Positions 7,426 to 14,317 of a stretch of 14,903 nt of DNA are shown piece after piece (position 1 is the first letter of the stretch; each line of letters starts with the position of its first letter). The DNA lies in assembly GCA_012961745.1 (NCBI GenBank), contig DTYT01000215.1:1-14903 (forward strand). The letters are read 5' to 3'. The notes beneath the pieces were generated by a model, which was given only the letters and a program-made list of their open reading frames with translations, was not told the origin of the DNA and did no database searches. Both the position numbers and the translations under genes were made by a program. The stretch is from Kiritimatiellia bacterium (lineage in GTDB: Bacteria; Verrucomicrobiota; Kiritimatiellia; B70-G9).

Positions 7426-8432
7426 GCAGCGCTCCATCTACGCGGGCGGAGGCACAGCAGCACTCCCAGGGCGATCAGGCCGGCCGTTCGAGGCTCGGGA
7501 ATCGCGTAGGCGGCGGCCTGGTCGTAGCCGTAATAGACCGCCGATCCCGCCGTGGCGGGGTCGCTTTCGGTGAGATAGGAGATATAGAAGGTGCCGTCTT
7601 TCTCGAAGGCGTCCACCTTGTAGTTGCAGTTGGTGAGATCAGGGATGTAGGTAAATTCGGCATCTATCGCGGGATTGTAAACCTTGATTCCGTCGGTCAT
7701 CCAGCCCGCCGCCCAGATGCGTCCCAGACCGTCCACCGCCAACGAAGTCAGATTGCCGCCCTCGCCGAAGTCGTGGACCAGTTCTCCGTCGTCGACCGTG
7801 AGGGGCGTGCCGGTCATCGCCATCGCTAGCTGGGGCGCGGTGAAGCGGTAGACCTTCCCGTCGTCATTGTCACCGACGTACAGGTCACCATTGCGGTCAA
7901 TGTCGAAACCGCAACTGTAGGTGGAGATCCCGTCGATGAGAATCCGATTGATGCTGCCGTCGAGGGATATATACCGGATACCGTGCTGATCGCTGTCCGG
8001 GCCCGTGTCGGCCCCGCCGGTATAGAGACCGGCGGCATCACGGAATACTCCATGGTAGTTCTGCACACTGACGCCGATATCGGTGAAATCCGCATCAACG
8101 TCAGACGGCGCGAAGCGGTAGAGCAGGCTGGGGGACCAGCCGCCGGCCCCCACCACAGCGGTATCTGCATCCCACGCTGCGATGAAGGAGGGATCCAAGC
8201 CGTCCGGTTCCCCAGTAAAAGGGGGGAAGTTCGGCGAGTCCCAGGTCTCCTGCCGGTAGAGGTTGCCGCTTTCACCATACAGCAAGCGTCCGTCGGGCAG
8301 GTGTTCCAATGCTACGGCTCCCCAACCCGAGCTCAGATCGGGAAGCCGGAAGCGTACCCAGTCGCCACGGGTGAAGGAGCAGAGCCACCACAACAAACCA
8401 AGAGCCAGGCTAGCGATCCTTGCCTGCTTCAT
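7422..8432 (-). CDS. PEP-CTERM-anchored beta-propeller-like protein, first gene of the B12-riboswitch operon
   Basis: An exported protein of 336 residues. The N-terminal signal peptide is MKQARIASLALGLLWWLCSFTRG. The body holds repeated short beta-rich blocks such as ALEHLPDGRLLYGESGNLYR, GFDIDRNGDLYVGDNDDGKV and SLAVDGLGRIWAAGWMTDG, which resemble NHL/SMP-30-type propeller blades. The C-terminus is a PEP-CTERM sorting signal: the IPEPRT motif near residue 310, a hydrophobic helix (TAGLIALGVLLCL), then the basic end RPRRW. It should thus be handled by an exosortase at the cell envelope. The ATG at 8432 has a strong AAGGAGGG site eight bases upstream; a TTG at 8561 would put the terminator hairpin inside the coding region, so it is rejected. 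The gene lies directly under a cobalamin riboswitch and terminator, which suggests expression falls when B12 is plentiful and a role in corrinoid capture or handling. That role is inferred from context alone. Confidence 0.85.
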   Translation of the reverse strand: MKQARIASLALGLLWWLCSFTRGDWVRFRLPDLSSGWGAVALEHLPDGRLLYGESGNLYRQETWDSPNFPPFTGEPDGLDPSFIAAWDADTAVVGAGGWSPSLLYRFAPSDVDADFTDIGVSVQNYHGVFRDAAGLYTGGADTGPDSDQHGIRYISLDGSINRILIDGISTYSCGFDIDRNGDLYVGDNDDGKVYRFTAPQLAMAMTGTPLTVDDGELVHDFGEGGNLTSLAVDGLGRIWAAGWMTDGIKVYNPAIDAEFTYIPDLTNCNYKVDAFEKDGTFYISYLTESDPATAGSAVYYGYDQAAAYAIPEPRTAGLIALGVLLCLRPRRWSAA

Positions 8433-8479
8433 CTGGTGCCCTCCTTTCCGGTTCCAGAATAGGCCAGCCGGTCTCCCGA

Positions 8480-8511
8480 CCGGAGCGGGCAAAAAATGCC
8501 TTCGCTCCCGG
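8480..8511 (-). promoter_or_regulatory. Second leader hairpin overlapping the terminator 3' arm
   Basis: On the minus strand CCGGGAGCG at 8511-8503 can pair with CGCTCCGG at 8487-8480, with one bulged G. GGCA at 8500-8497 pairs with TGCC at 8491-8488, leaving the T run mostly in the loop. This hairpin uses the terminator's 3' arm (8507-8498), so the two structures exclude each other. Because it forms only after the U-tract is made, it may serve readthrough mRNA folding rather than the switch itself. Possible chance pairing in GC-rich sequence. Confidence 0.4.
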
Positions 8512-8540
8512 CCAGCCCCGCAGGGGCTGAGAGTGAAGGC
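8491..8540 (-). terminator. Intrinsic terminator in the riboswitch leader (expression platform)
   Basis: Read on the minus strand, GCCTTC at 8540-8535 pairs with GAAGGC at 8503-8498. CTC at 8533-8531 pairs with GAG at 8507-8505 across one A-C mismatch, and the inner hairpin CAGCCCC/GGGGCTG (8529-8523 with 8519-8513) is perfect around a 3-base loop. A run of six T follows at once (8496-8491). This is a textbook rho-independent terminator placed between the aptamer and the first start codon. Its 5' arm can alternatively pair with aptamer sequences: CAGCCC (8529-8524) with GGGCTG (8634-8629), and GCCTTC with GAAGGC (8669-8664). That makes a ligand-dependent antitermination switch plausible. Confidence 0.8.
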
Positions 8541-8620
8541 GGACACCAGCCCGACCTCCAATCTCCTCTGGCGCGGAAGAGACCGGGGTCCCGCGGCGGA
8601 TGAGGTTCACCCACCGCACA

Positions 8621-8820
8621 TCGCAGGGCAGCCCGTCTTCTGGCTTCCCCGCCCGGTCCGGCGGCCTTCCCATCCCGCTCAGGCGGGACAGTGGCCATGG
8701 AGAGTGCCGACCGGGTTTTTCGCCGCAATCCGGCTCACGGCGACGGGATCACAGCGGCGCGACCGCGTCCGATTTTCACGGAACTTCCGGACGCCGCCCT
8801 GCTCGCTTGCAAGGAACCGT
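8621..8820 (-). ncRNA. Cobalamin (B12) riboswitch aptamer
   Basis: Conserved blocks of the cobalamin family (RF00174) occur in the correct order on the minus strand. They are GGTTCC at 8818-8813, GGAA at 8788-8785, GTGAAAAT at 8779-8772, and the B12-box variant GCCGCTGTGA at 8758-8749 (usual form GCCACTGTGA). They continue with GGCCACTG at 8696-8689, GGGAAGGC at 8671-8664, and GAAGCCAGAAGAC followed by GGGCTGCC at 8647-8627. Length, about 200 bases, is usual for the family. It sits about 190 bases before the start codon of the PEP-CTERM propeller gene, followed by an intrinsic terminator, so binding of cobalamin should switch the three-gene operon off. An outer helix can be drawn between 8843-8834 and 8620-8611, but it would lie upstream of the predicted transcription start, so I left it out of the boundary. 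Exact ends are uncertain by about 10-20 bases. The ligand subclass is not determined here. Confidence 0.93.
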
Positions 8821-8826
8821 CTCGCT

Positions 8827-8854
8827 GGTATCACATGCGGCGCAGGCTGTCAAG
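8827..8854 (-). promoter_or_regulatory. Promoter of the B12-riboswitch operon
   Basis: On the minus strand a perfect TTGACA at 8854-8849 is followed after 16 bp by GATACC at 8832-8827. Transcription would begin near 8820, only a few bases before the riboswitch GGTTCC block. The rest of the gap to the upstream gene's stop (8855-9029, 175 bp) shows no gene and no clear U-run terminator. Confidence 0.55.
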
Positions 8855-9029
8855 GCAGGCGATGAGCGGGCGGTGTGAAATGCAGGTCCTCTACGGCCAC
8901 GGCCAGGCAGCCAGGAGTCCACGTCCGGCCGGGCTGCACCCCGGGGGGATCGCCGCTGCCCGCCTCTTTGCTGGGGGGCGCTGTGAGAGGATGGGGGGTG
9001 CGCGCATACAGGCCGCCTCCGCCGGGATG

Positions 9030-10031
9030 TCAGCCGATGAGAGGGTCACCCCACTCGCTGGAAAGATCCAGATCCCTATCCTCCACGCGGCCGCCCCAAC
9101 GGCGCGCCAGGCGGAGCAGCAGGTAGAACGCCCCCAGGGGCAGGATCCCACCGTAGATTAGCAGGTCAGCGCAGGATATACGGTGAAGCAGGTTCTCTCC
9201 ATATCTGACCAGGTTCCAGAATATCAGGAGGCAGGCGGTCCATACCGTGGCGAAGTTCGGAAGCGCATCCGCCGAGCGCATCAGGTGCAAGCCCGCCCTC
9301 CGCTTGCGAGTGAAAGGATAGAAAAGGTTGGATCCCATGAAGCCTAGCTGGTCTTCCAGGATGTGTATGGAGTATCCGAGAAAGATCACCACCGCCGCCT
9401 TCCAACTCCAGATCGCCCAGCCCAACAGGGCCCAGGCCGCCGCCAGCGTGAAGCTGTGGGTGAAGTGGCGGTGCCACGGCAGGAAATGGATAGTCACCTC
9501 GTTGTCGCCGCTGGGCTCGAAGGCGAAGGTAGGCCCGTCGAAGATATCCACGGTGGTGACTGCATCGTAGGTCTGCACGATACGGCAGGGCAAAGCTGCG
9601 CTCGCGGTGCGTTCCCTTTCCAGGGTTCCGGGAATAGGCACCTGACCGGTGTTGACCACCGGACCGATTGCTACGGAAACCTCGCCTTTCTCGGCGTCGA
9701 AGCGGATCCCGTACTGCCGCCAGAAGTCCGCCCCCAGCCGGATGGTGTTCAGCTTCACCCGGATAGTCTTCTTCTCCCGCAATGCCCGCTTCATCCCCTC
9801 GGCGATTGCATCGGCGATCTGCTGGGGATCGGGTTGCCGCGGGTCGGGATCCACATAGATTTCGTGGGGATAGAAGAACCGGTAGAATTTGAAGTCCATG
9901 GTATCCGGCAGCAGCCCGAAGGCCCCGCCCAGAACGAGGTAGAGCGGGTTCCCGTCCTGGGCGGCTCGTATGCTCCAGGGGAAAAACGAGGCCGCCGCCA
10001 CCCCGGAGATGAAGTGGGCGATCCCCTTCAT
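9030..10031 (-). CDS. YdjM-family membrane-bound metal-dependent hydrolase (PF04307-like)
   Basis: A putative inner-membrane hydrolase of 333 residues; substrate unknown. Likely metal ligands are His6 (GIAHF), Asp43 and Asp46 in GLLPDTMD, the HRHFTHS cluster with His187, His189 and His192, and His223/Asp227 in HILEDQLG. These match the layout of the YdjM/LexA-regulated membrane hydrolase family. Hydrophobic segments lie near 7-20, 28-42, 194-222, 262-275 and 287-308. Unusual is the roughly 130-residue soluble, charged insert (about 51-180) between the LPD motif and the HRHFTHS motif; I recall the family as usually more compact. The ATG at 10031 lies 46 bp after the TctA stop in the same direction with no terminator between, so it is probably the last gene of that operon. 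The segment GGGATC directly precedes both this ATG and the TctA ATG. Confidence 0.82.
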   Translation of the reverse strand: MKGIAHFISGVAAASFFPWSIRAAQDGNPLYLVLGGAFGLLPDTMDFKFYRFFYPHEIYVDPDPRQPDPQQIADAIAEGMKRALREKKTIRVKLNTIRLGADFWRQYGIRFDAEKGEVSVAIGPVVNTGQVPIPGTLERERTASAALPCRIVQTYDAVTTVDIFDGPTFAFEPSGDNEVTIHFLPWHRHFTHSFTLAAAWALLGWAIWSWKAAVVIFLGYSIHILEDQLGFMGSNLFYPFTRKRRAGLHLMRSADALPNFATVWTACLLIFWNLVRYGENLLHRISCADLLIYGGILPLGAFYLLLRLARRWGGRVEDRDLDLSSEWGDPLIG

Positions 10032-10077
10032 GATCCCACTGTCGCGGAGCGGTCGGTCCGCCTTCTGTCTTTGCTTC

Positions 10078-11412
10078 TCATTTCACCAGCCCCAGGATGG
10101 CGGCCACGTGATGGCCGACGCCGGACATGTTACAGGCGATGGGAAGCAGGAGTATACCCAGACAATTCAGCCGGCGGGAGCCGAACAGTACCGGGTTGAG
10201 GCCGATGCCCGTCGCCACTGCAGCGATTCCCAGCCCGATCCACCCGGTGACGGCATAAACCAGCGCACTGATTATCGCCAGCGCCACCGCCGAGGCTACC
10301 CGGTAGTCCACCTTTTCGATCAAGCGGATAACGCTGCGGGTGAGCGGGTCCATGAGCAGAAAGGCGATTGCTCCGCTCAGGGCCATCGCCGCCAGGACCA
10401 TGAAATAGTCGCCATAGGTTCCCGCGGTATGCAGAGTGCGGACCATCCAGGCACCACCGCCGCGGGTGATCCCCAGCCCGGGGACGAAAAGCAGCAGGAA
10501 CGCTCCGGAATAGTAGACCAGCTTTGACACCCCCTGGGACAGAAGAAACACGCGTTCGTCACGCTGTGCGGTGGCGTGTCCCGCGAGGAGTCCTCCCACA
10601 CCGCCGGTGACCACCGGGAAAAACGCCGCCAATCCCCCGCCGAGGCCGCCGGCCCCCACCCCACGCAGTACGTGCTCCGGAAGAATATCCAGCGATTCGG
10701 TGAGGTGCTGGCGGGGTATACGGGTGCCGCTCAGCATGTTGACCAGACACCACGGCACCGCAAACAGCCCGACGAAGGCGGGCATGATATTCTGGAAGGC
10801 GACCGCGGAACTGACCGGGGAGCGGTACAGCAGAATAAATCCCAGCAACGCGGCGAGAAGGAAGGTGAGCAGGCCGGCGCCCAGCGATCTCCATGCATCC
10901 ATGAATTTCCTCCAGCCCGCGGGCCCCCAGTTGCCGCCCTTGGGCCACTCCGACATCAGGATGTAGGTGATGATGATCCACAAGATCCAGTGCATGTGCG
11001 GTCGCATCACTTCCTGTACGGGGGGAAGCAGACGGGGAGCCAGCGGGCCGACGACGCATACCAGCAGAATCACCGCTCCCAGGCCCCCCACGCCGGTGAT
11101 CATCGTACCTTCATAGCCGCGGCCGAACATGAGGTATTTCTGTCCGGGTAACACCGTAAACAGGGCGCTTTCATCCGGGGCGCCCAGCAGCACCGCGGGG
11201 ATGGTATTCAGCAGCGACCAGCCCACGATCATGCCGGTCATGAAGGGCAGGTAGACTTCCGGGCCTACCGTCAATCCATGGGATGCCAGGGTCAGTTGCA
11301 ACATCACCAGCAGGCCGATCACATTGTACACATGCAGCCCGGGAAGCACCGACAGCAGGGTGGATGCCAATGTGCCTGCGCAGGCCCCGATGATGACATT
11401 CACCACGACCAT
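10078..11412 (-). CDS. TctA/DUF112-family integral membrane permease
   Basis: A polytopic inner-membrane protein of 444 residues, almost wholly hydrophobic, with roughly ten or more predicted membrane helices. It carries the LPGLHVYN segment at 23-30 and GAPDESALFTVLPGQ at 77-90, which match the TctA/DUF112 branch of tripartite tricarboxylate transporter permeases, the branch common in archaea. GVGAGGLGGGLAAFFPVVTGGVGG in the middle is the second glycine-rich half-repeat expected for the family. TctA normally works with a small membrane partner TctB and a periplasmic binding protein TctC; neither is in the window, so substrate and even transport function are open. The start at 11412 is 8 bp after the stop of the OB-fold protein, indicating a shared transcript. 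The stop is 46 bp before the YdjM-like hydrolase. Confidence 0.85.
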   Translation of the reverse strand: MVVVNVIIGACAGTLASTLLSVLPGLHVYNVIGLLVMLQLTLASHGLTVGPEVYLPFMTGMIVGWSLLNTIPAVLLGAPDESALFTVLPGQKYLMFGRGYEGTMITGVGGLGAVILLVCVVGPLAPRLLPPVQEVMRPHMHWILWIIITYILMSEWPKGGNWGPAGWRKFMDAWRSLGAGLLTFLLAALLGFILLYRSPVSSAVAFQNIMPAFVGLFAVPWCLVNMLSGTRIPRQHLTESLDILPEHVLRGVGAGGLGGGLAAFFPVVTGGVGGLLAGHATAQRDERVFLLSQGVSKLVYYSGAFLLLFVPGLGITRGGGAWMVRTLHTAGTYGDYFMVLAAMALSGAIAFLLMDPLTRSVIRLIEKVDYRVASAVALAIISALVYAVTGWIGLGIAAVATGIGLNPVLFGSRRLNCLGILLLPIACNMSGVGHHVAAILGLVK

Positions 11413-11420
11413 GATCCCAT

Positions 11421-12905
11421 TTACGGCAGCTTCGCGATGTCATGGATGGTCCGCGGGACTACTTCCAGTTTCCCGTGGTATTCCTTGACCGTGCCCGTGA
11501 TCCGGACACGCAGGCCCTGCTCCATCCAGTCACGGAGGCGGCCGGGTACCTGTCGGTCCCACAGTACCACCGGGATGGAGCCGGTTTCGTTCTCCAACGT
11601 ATAGACCACTCCCCCGGGGATGCCGCGCGAACCGGCCAAACGGCCGGTGAGGGTGACCACCCGTCCGATCAGATCGGTGGTGACCTCCGACACCGTCAAG
11701 GGGGCTTCCTCCGGCGACGACCGCCGCGGCTCGATCAGCATCAGACTGCGGGAATGTTCCAGCTTGAGCTGGAGACGGCCGCGGTAGGCGTTAACCCGTC
11801 CCTGGACCCTTACGCGGGCGCCCACCAGCTCCTCGAGGTTGCGGACATGGCGGGCAACATCATCCCAGAATATCACCGTGACGGAACCCGTACCGTCAGT
11901 CAGACGCATCCTCCACGGGGCCCGGCTGCCAGCCCGGGGTCGCTGAAGGGAGTCCACCACGCCGGAGCAGGAGACCACCCGGCCGACCAGGGAACTGTTC
12001 ACCTCTGTGGGCATGACGCGCATGCCGACGCGGGCGTTGTAGTCCACCCCCCGGGATACCCCGCGGGCCTGGTCGCCCTCCAGGAACTGAAGGTCTTCGC
12101 TACGCGAAACACGCAGCTGGAGCCTGCCGCGGTGGCGGCTGACACTGGCTCGGACGCGCAGCACGGCGCCCAGCAGCAGCCGATCCCGCTGGGGCAGTCC
12201 CGCATAGACGTCTTCCCAGAAAGTAAGGTCGGCACTTCCACTGCGATCCACCAGTCGTATGACCCACGGCGCGCGGGAACCCGGGCGCGGGGCCATGATC
12301 CGCGAAACCACCCCTTCTACGATTACGCTCTTGCCTAGCAGATCCTCCGAGAGATCGGCCAGATGGATGGACGGTGGTTCTACCGCCTCCAGGTGCAGCT
12401 GCCGGGGGCTCTGCAACCGCAGCAGGATGCGGTCGTCCGCCGAAACGCTCAGGCTTCCGGCCACGGTCACGCGGTCGCCCATGCGCGGGAAAATGTTGCT
12501 GCTGAGGAGATCGCGGGCTACGGCGCGGTACGCCCGCACGGCAATTTCCCCGGTTCCGTCGTCCACTACGAAACCAAGGCCCTGAACCCGGTCTCCTTCG
12601 CGGTACACGCGCGTATCCGAGGCCACGCGGCCGGCCACCCGGACATAGGCGAAATTCATGGTCGGTGTGATCCCGCTGATCTTCACCAGAGGAATCTCGC
12701 GGTTCCGCACCATGAGGTAGAGGAAAAACAGGCCCACAGTACCCAGCAGCAGCGCGGCATAACGGAAGATGCGGATACTCAGTCGTTTGTGCACGGAAGC
12801 CCCGCAGTAAGGACACCGGGTAAGCGCCCCAACGAAGCGCCCGCAGCTCGGGCAGGTGATCTCGGCCCGTGAGGAAGCCTGTTCCGGCAGAGTATTCTCA
12901 ATCAT
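11421..12905 (-). CDS. Zinc-ribbon, single-membrane-span protein with four OB-fold domains
   Basis: A protein of 494 residues and unknown function. Order of parts: an N-terminal zinc ribbon with CPSC at 18-21 and CPYC at 31-34; one transmembrane helix near 48-66 preceded by basic residues; then four OB-fold-like units at about 71-172, 180-275, 300-393 and 403-492. Units 2 and 3 are clearly homologous, sharing PRPGSRAPW/PRAGSRAPW, FWEDV/FWDDV and RHRGRLQL/AYRGRLQL; unit 4 has EYHGKLEV in the equivalent place. The motifs recall OB folds of the tRNA-anticodon/helicase type and the bacterial periplasmic OB folds. By the positive-inside rule the ribbon is cytoplasmic and the OB folds extracytoplasmic. 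The ATG at 12905 has GGAGG six bases upstream and follows a promoter-like element, so it is preferred over a frame extension to 13064. It is first in an operon with the TctA permease 8 bp downstream. Confidence 0.82.
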   Translation of the reverse strand: MIENTLPEQASSRAEITCPSCGRFVGALTRCPYCGASVHKRLSIRIFRYAALLLGTVGLFFLYLMVRNREIPLVKISGITPTMNFAYVRVAGRVASDTRVYREGDRVQGLGFVVDDGTGEIAVRAYRAVARDLLSSNIFPRMGDRVTVAGSLSVSADDRILLRLQSPRQLHLEAVEPPSIHLADLSEDLLGKSVIVEGVVSRIMAPRPGSRAPWVIRLVDRSGSADLTFWEDVYAGLPQRDRLLLGAVLRVRASVSRHRGRLQLRVSRSEDLQFLEGDQARGVSRGVDYNARVGMRVMPTEVNSSLVGRVVSCSGVVDSLQRPRAGSRAPWRMRLTDGTGSVTVIFWDDVARHVRNLEELVGARVRVQGRVNAYRGRLQLKLEHSRSLMLIEPRRSSPEEAPLTVSEVTTDLIGRVVTLTGRLAGSRGIPGGVVYTLENETGSIPVVLWDRQVPGRLRDWMEQGLRVRITGTVKEYHGKLEVVPRTIHDIAKLP

Positions 12906-12939
12906 CAACCGCCTCCGGGTGGTCGGCGCACAACCGATC

Positions 12940-12969
12940 AGTGTACAACGCAGATGATCATCCTGTCCA
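12940..12969 (-). promoter_or_regulatory. Putative promoter of the OB-fold/TctA/YdjM operon
   Basis: On the minus strand TGGACA at 12969-12964 and TACACT at 12945-12940 are 18 bp apart, a fair sigma70-like match. Transcription would begin near 12933, giving a leader of about 28 bases to the start at 12905. It lies in the 155-bp gap after ygeW; no U-run terminator was seen in that gap, so readthrough from ygeW is also possible. Confidence 0.45.
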
Positions 12970-13060
12970 CCCTGCAAGGCCCGCCCGGTCCACCACGCGG
13001 CGCCGCCGCCCGTCGTTTCCACGCTTGCATGTGCCGGAGCCCCGCCGTGTGGGCCGGGTT

Positions 13061-14254
13061 TCAACGACCCGCCCGCCGGCTCCGCTCACTCCGCGCCAGG
13101 TGGGCAAGGACTGCCACCGGATCCTCGAATCGTGTAAGCAGAATCATGGCGGCGATGACGTACGGCTTATGTTCCGCCTGCTTGTAGAGCGGCACCCGGT
13201 AACGGTCGAACACCGACGCCGCCACCTCGCCGGCTGCACAGTTCACCCCGGTGATATCCGCCGGCAGGCAATGCATGTAGAGCGCTTTCCCCCCGCGGGT
13301 GAGTTTCATCGCCTCTTCGGTGCATTCCCAGTGGCGGTGGCGCGCGTTCTCCTCGAGGCACGCCTTCTCCAACTGGTCCAGTTCACGCGTCCGACCGCTC
13401 CGGAGCAGGTGGGTCCTTTCCTGCAGGATGTGATGGGGCGCCCAGCTCTTCGGATAGACTGCGTCGGCGCCCCGGAAAGCCTCGCGCATGTCATGCACCA
13501 CCTCGAGCGACCCCCCGGAGTCCGCCGCGAATCGGCGGGCCAGTTCCACGGTTTCCGGCCGCAGTTCGTAGCCTTCGGGGTAAGCCAACACCACGTTCAT
13601 TCCGAAACGGGTCATCAACGTGATGATACCCTGCGGCACGGAAAGCGGCTTGCCGTAGGAAGGCGAGTAGGCCCACGTTATGGCCAGTTTCTTTCCCCGA
13701 AGTGATGCCAGTCCGCCCAGTGTCTGCTCGAGATGCTTCAGGTCGGCCAGGGTCTGGGTGGGGTGGTCGCGGTCGCACTGCAGGTTGATAACTGCGGCCC
13801 GTCGCGGCAGGACACCGTCACGGTAGCCCTCTTCGATGGCGCGGGCGACTTCGCCCATGTATTCATGCCCTTCGTCCGGGAACATGTCATGCCGGATTCC
13901 AATAACCTCGGCGAGGAAGGAGATCATATTGGCGGTCTCGCGGACCGTCTCGCCGTGGGCGATTTGGGACTTGCTCTCCTCCAGGTCGACCAGGTCGAGC
14001 CCCAGAAGACTGGCGGCACTGGCGAAAGAGAAGCGGGTGCGCGTGGACTTGTCGCGGAAATGCGAGATGGCCAGCCCGCCCCGGAAGACGCGGGTATCAT
14101 GTCCCTTGCGGTAAAGTGTCTCAAGTACTTCGGCGATGGCGAGCACCGCCTCGATCTCCGGCTGGCTACGCTCCCAGGTGAGCAGGAAATCCCCATTGTA
14201 AAGGTGGGTAATGAGCTCCTTGAGTCTCTCCAGCAGCATGGAGACATTCCTCAT
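13061..14254 (-). CDS. ygeW: Knotted carbamoyltransferase YgeW
   Basis: A cytoplasmic aspartate/ornithine-carbamoyltransferase-superfamily enzyme of 397 residues, the usual YgeW length. The carbamoyl-phosphate loop is Ser70-Thr-Arg-Thr-Arg74, preceded by FRDK. His164-Pro-Thr-Gln167 is the HPxQ motif and His328-Cys-Leu-Pro331 the HCLP motif. The stretches KSQIAHGETVRETANMISF, TWAYSPSYGKPLSVPQG and PADITGV are characteristic of the YgeW group with its knotted fold. The physiological second substrate of this group is not established; in E. coli the gene lies with ygeX and ygeY in a cluster linked to diaminopropionate and anaerobic purine breakdown. The ATG at 14254 has a GGGGAGG ribosome site close upstream. 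It follows the PLP-dependent enzyme after 63 bp in the same direction. No downstream terminator was recognised. Confidence 0.95.
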   Translation of the reverse strand: MRNVSMLLERLKELITHLYNGDFLLTWERSQPEIEAVLAIAEVLETLYRKGHDTRVFRGGLAISHFRDKSTRTRFSFASAASLLGLDLVDLEESKSQIAHGETVRETANMISFLAEVIGIRHDMFPDEGHEYMGEVARAIEEGYRDGVLPRRAAVINLQCDRDHPTQTLADLKHLEQTLGGLASLRGKKLAITWAYSPSYGKPLSVPQGIITLMTRFGMNVVLAYPEGYELRPETVELARRFAADSGGSLEVVHDMREAFRGADAVYPKSWAPHHILQERTHLLRSGRTRELDQLEKACLEENARHRHWECTEEAMKLTRGGKALYMHCLPADITGVNCAAGEVAASVFDRYRVPLYKQAEHKPYVIAAMILLTRFEDPVAVLAHLARSERSRRAGR

Positions 14255-14317
14255 CTCGCACCTCCCCTCCTCAATGCCCCCAACAGTGCCGAATGGTTGG
14301 CAACTGCAGCAGTGGGC

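Noticed and set aside
8433..8561. N-terminal extension of the propeller protein from a TTG at 8561
   Set aside because: It would place the terminator hairpin inside the coding region and bury the signal peptide; the ATG at 8432 has a strong ribosome site.
8429..9161. Several open frames on both strands across the riboswitch leader and the gap to 9030
   Set aside because: They lie over the aptamer, terminator and the 3' end of the YdjM-like gene, have no ribosome sites and read as GC-rich low-complexity peptides.
10029..11420. GGGATC directly before two ATG starts (10031 and 11412) as a shared regulatory element
   Set aside because: Only two copies; it may be a weak ribosome site or chance, too little to call a feature.
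12980..13060. GC-rich inverted segments after ygeW as an intrinsic terminator
   Set aside because: No T run follows any of the possible stems on the minus strand.
12906..13064. N-terminal extension of the OB-fold protein to 13064
   Set aside because: It would cover the promoter-like element and the ribosome site before 12905 and adds a glycine- and arginine-rich stretch without family features.
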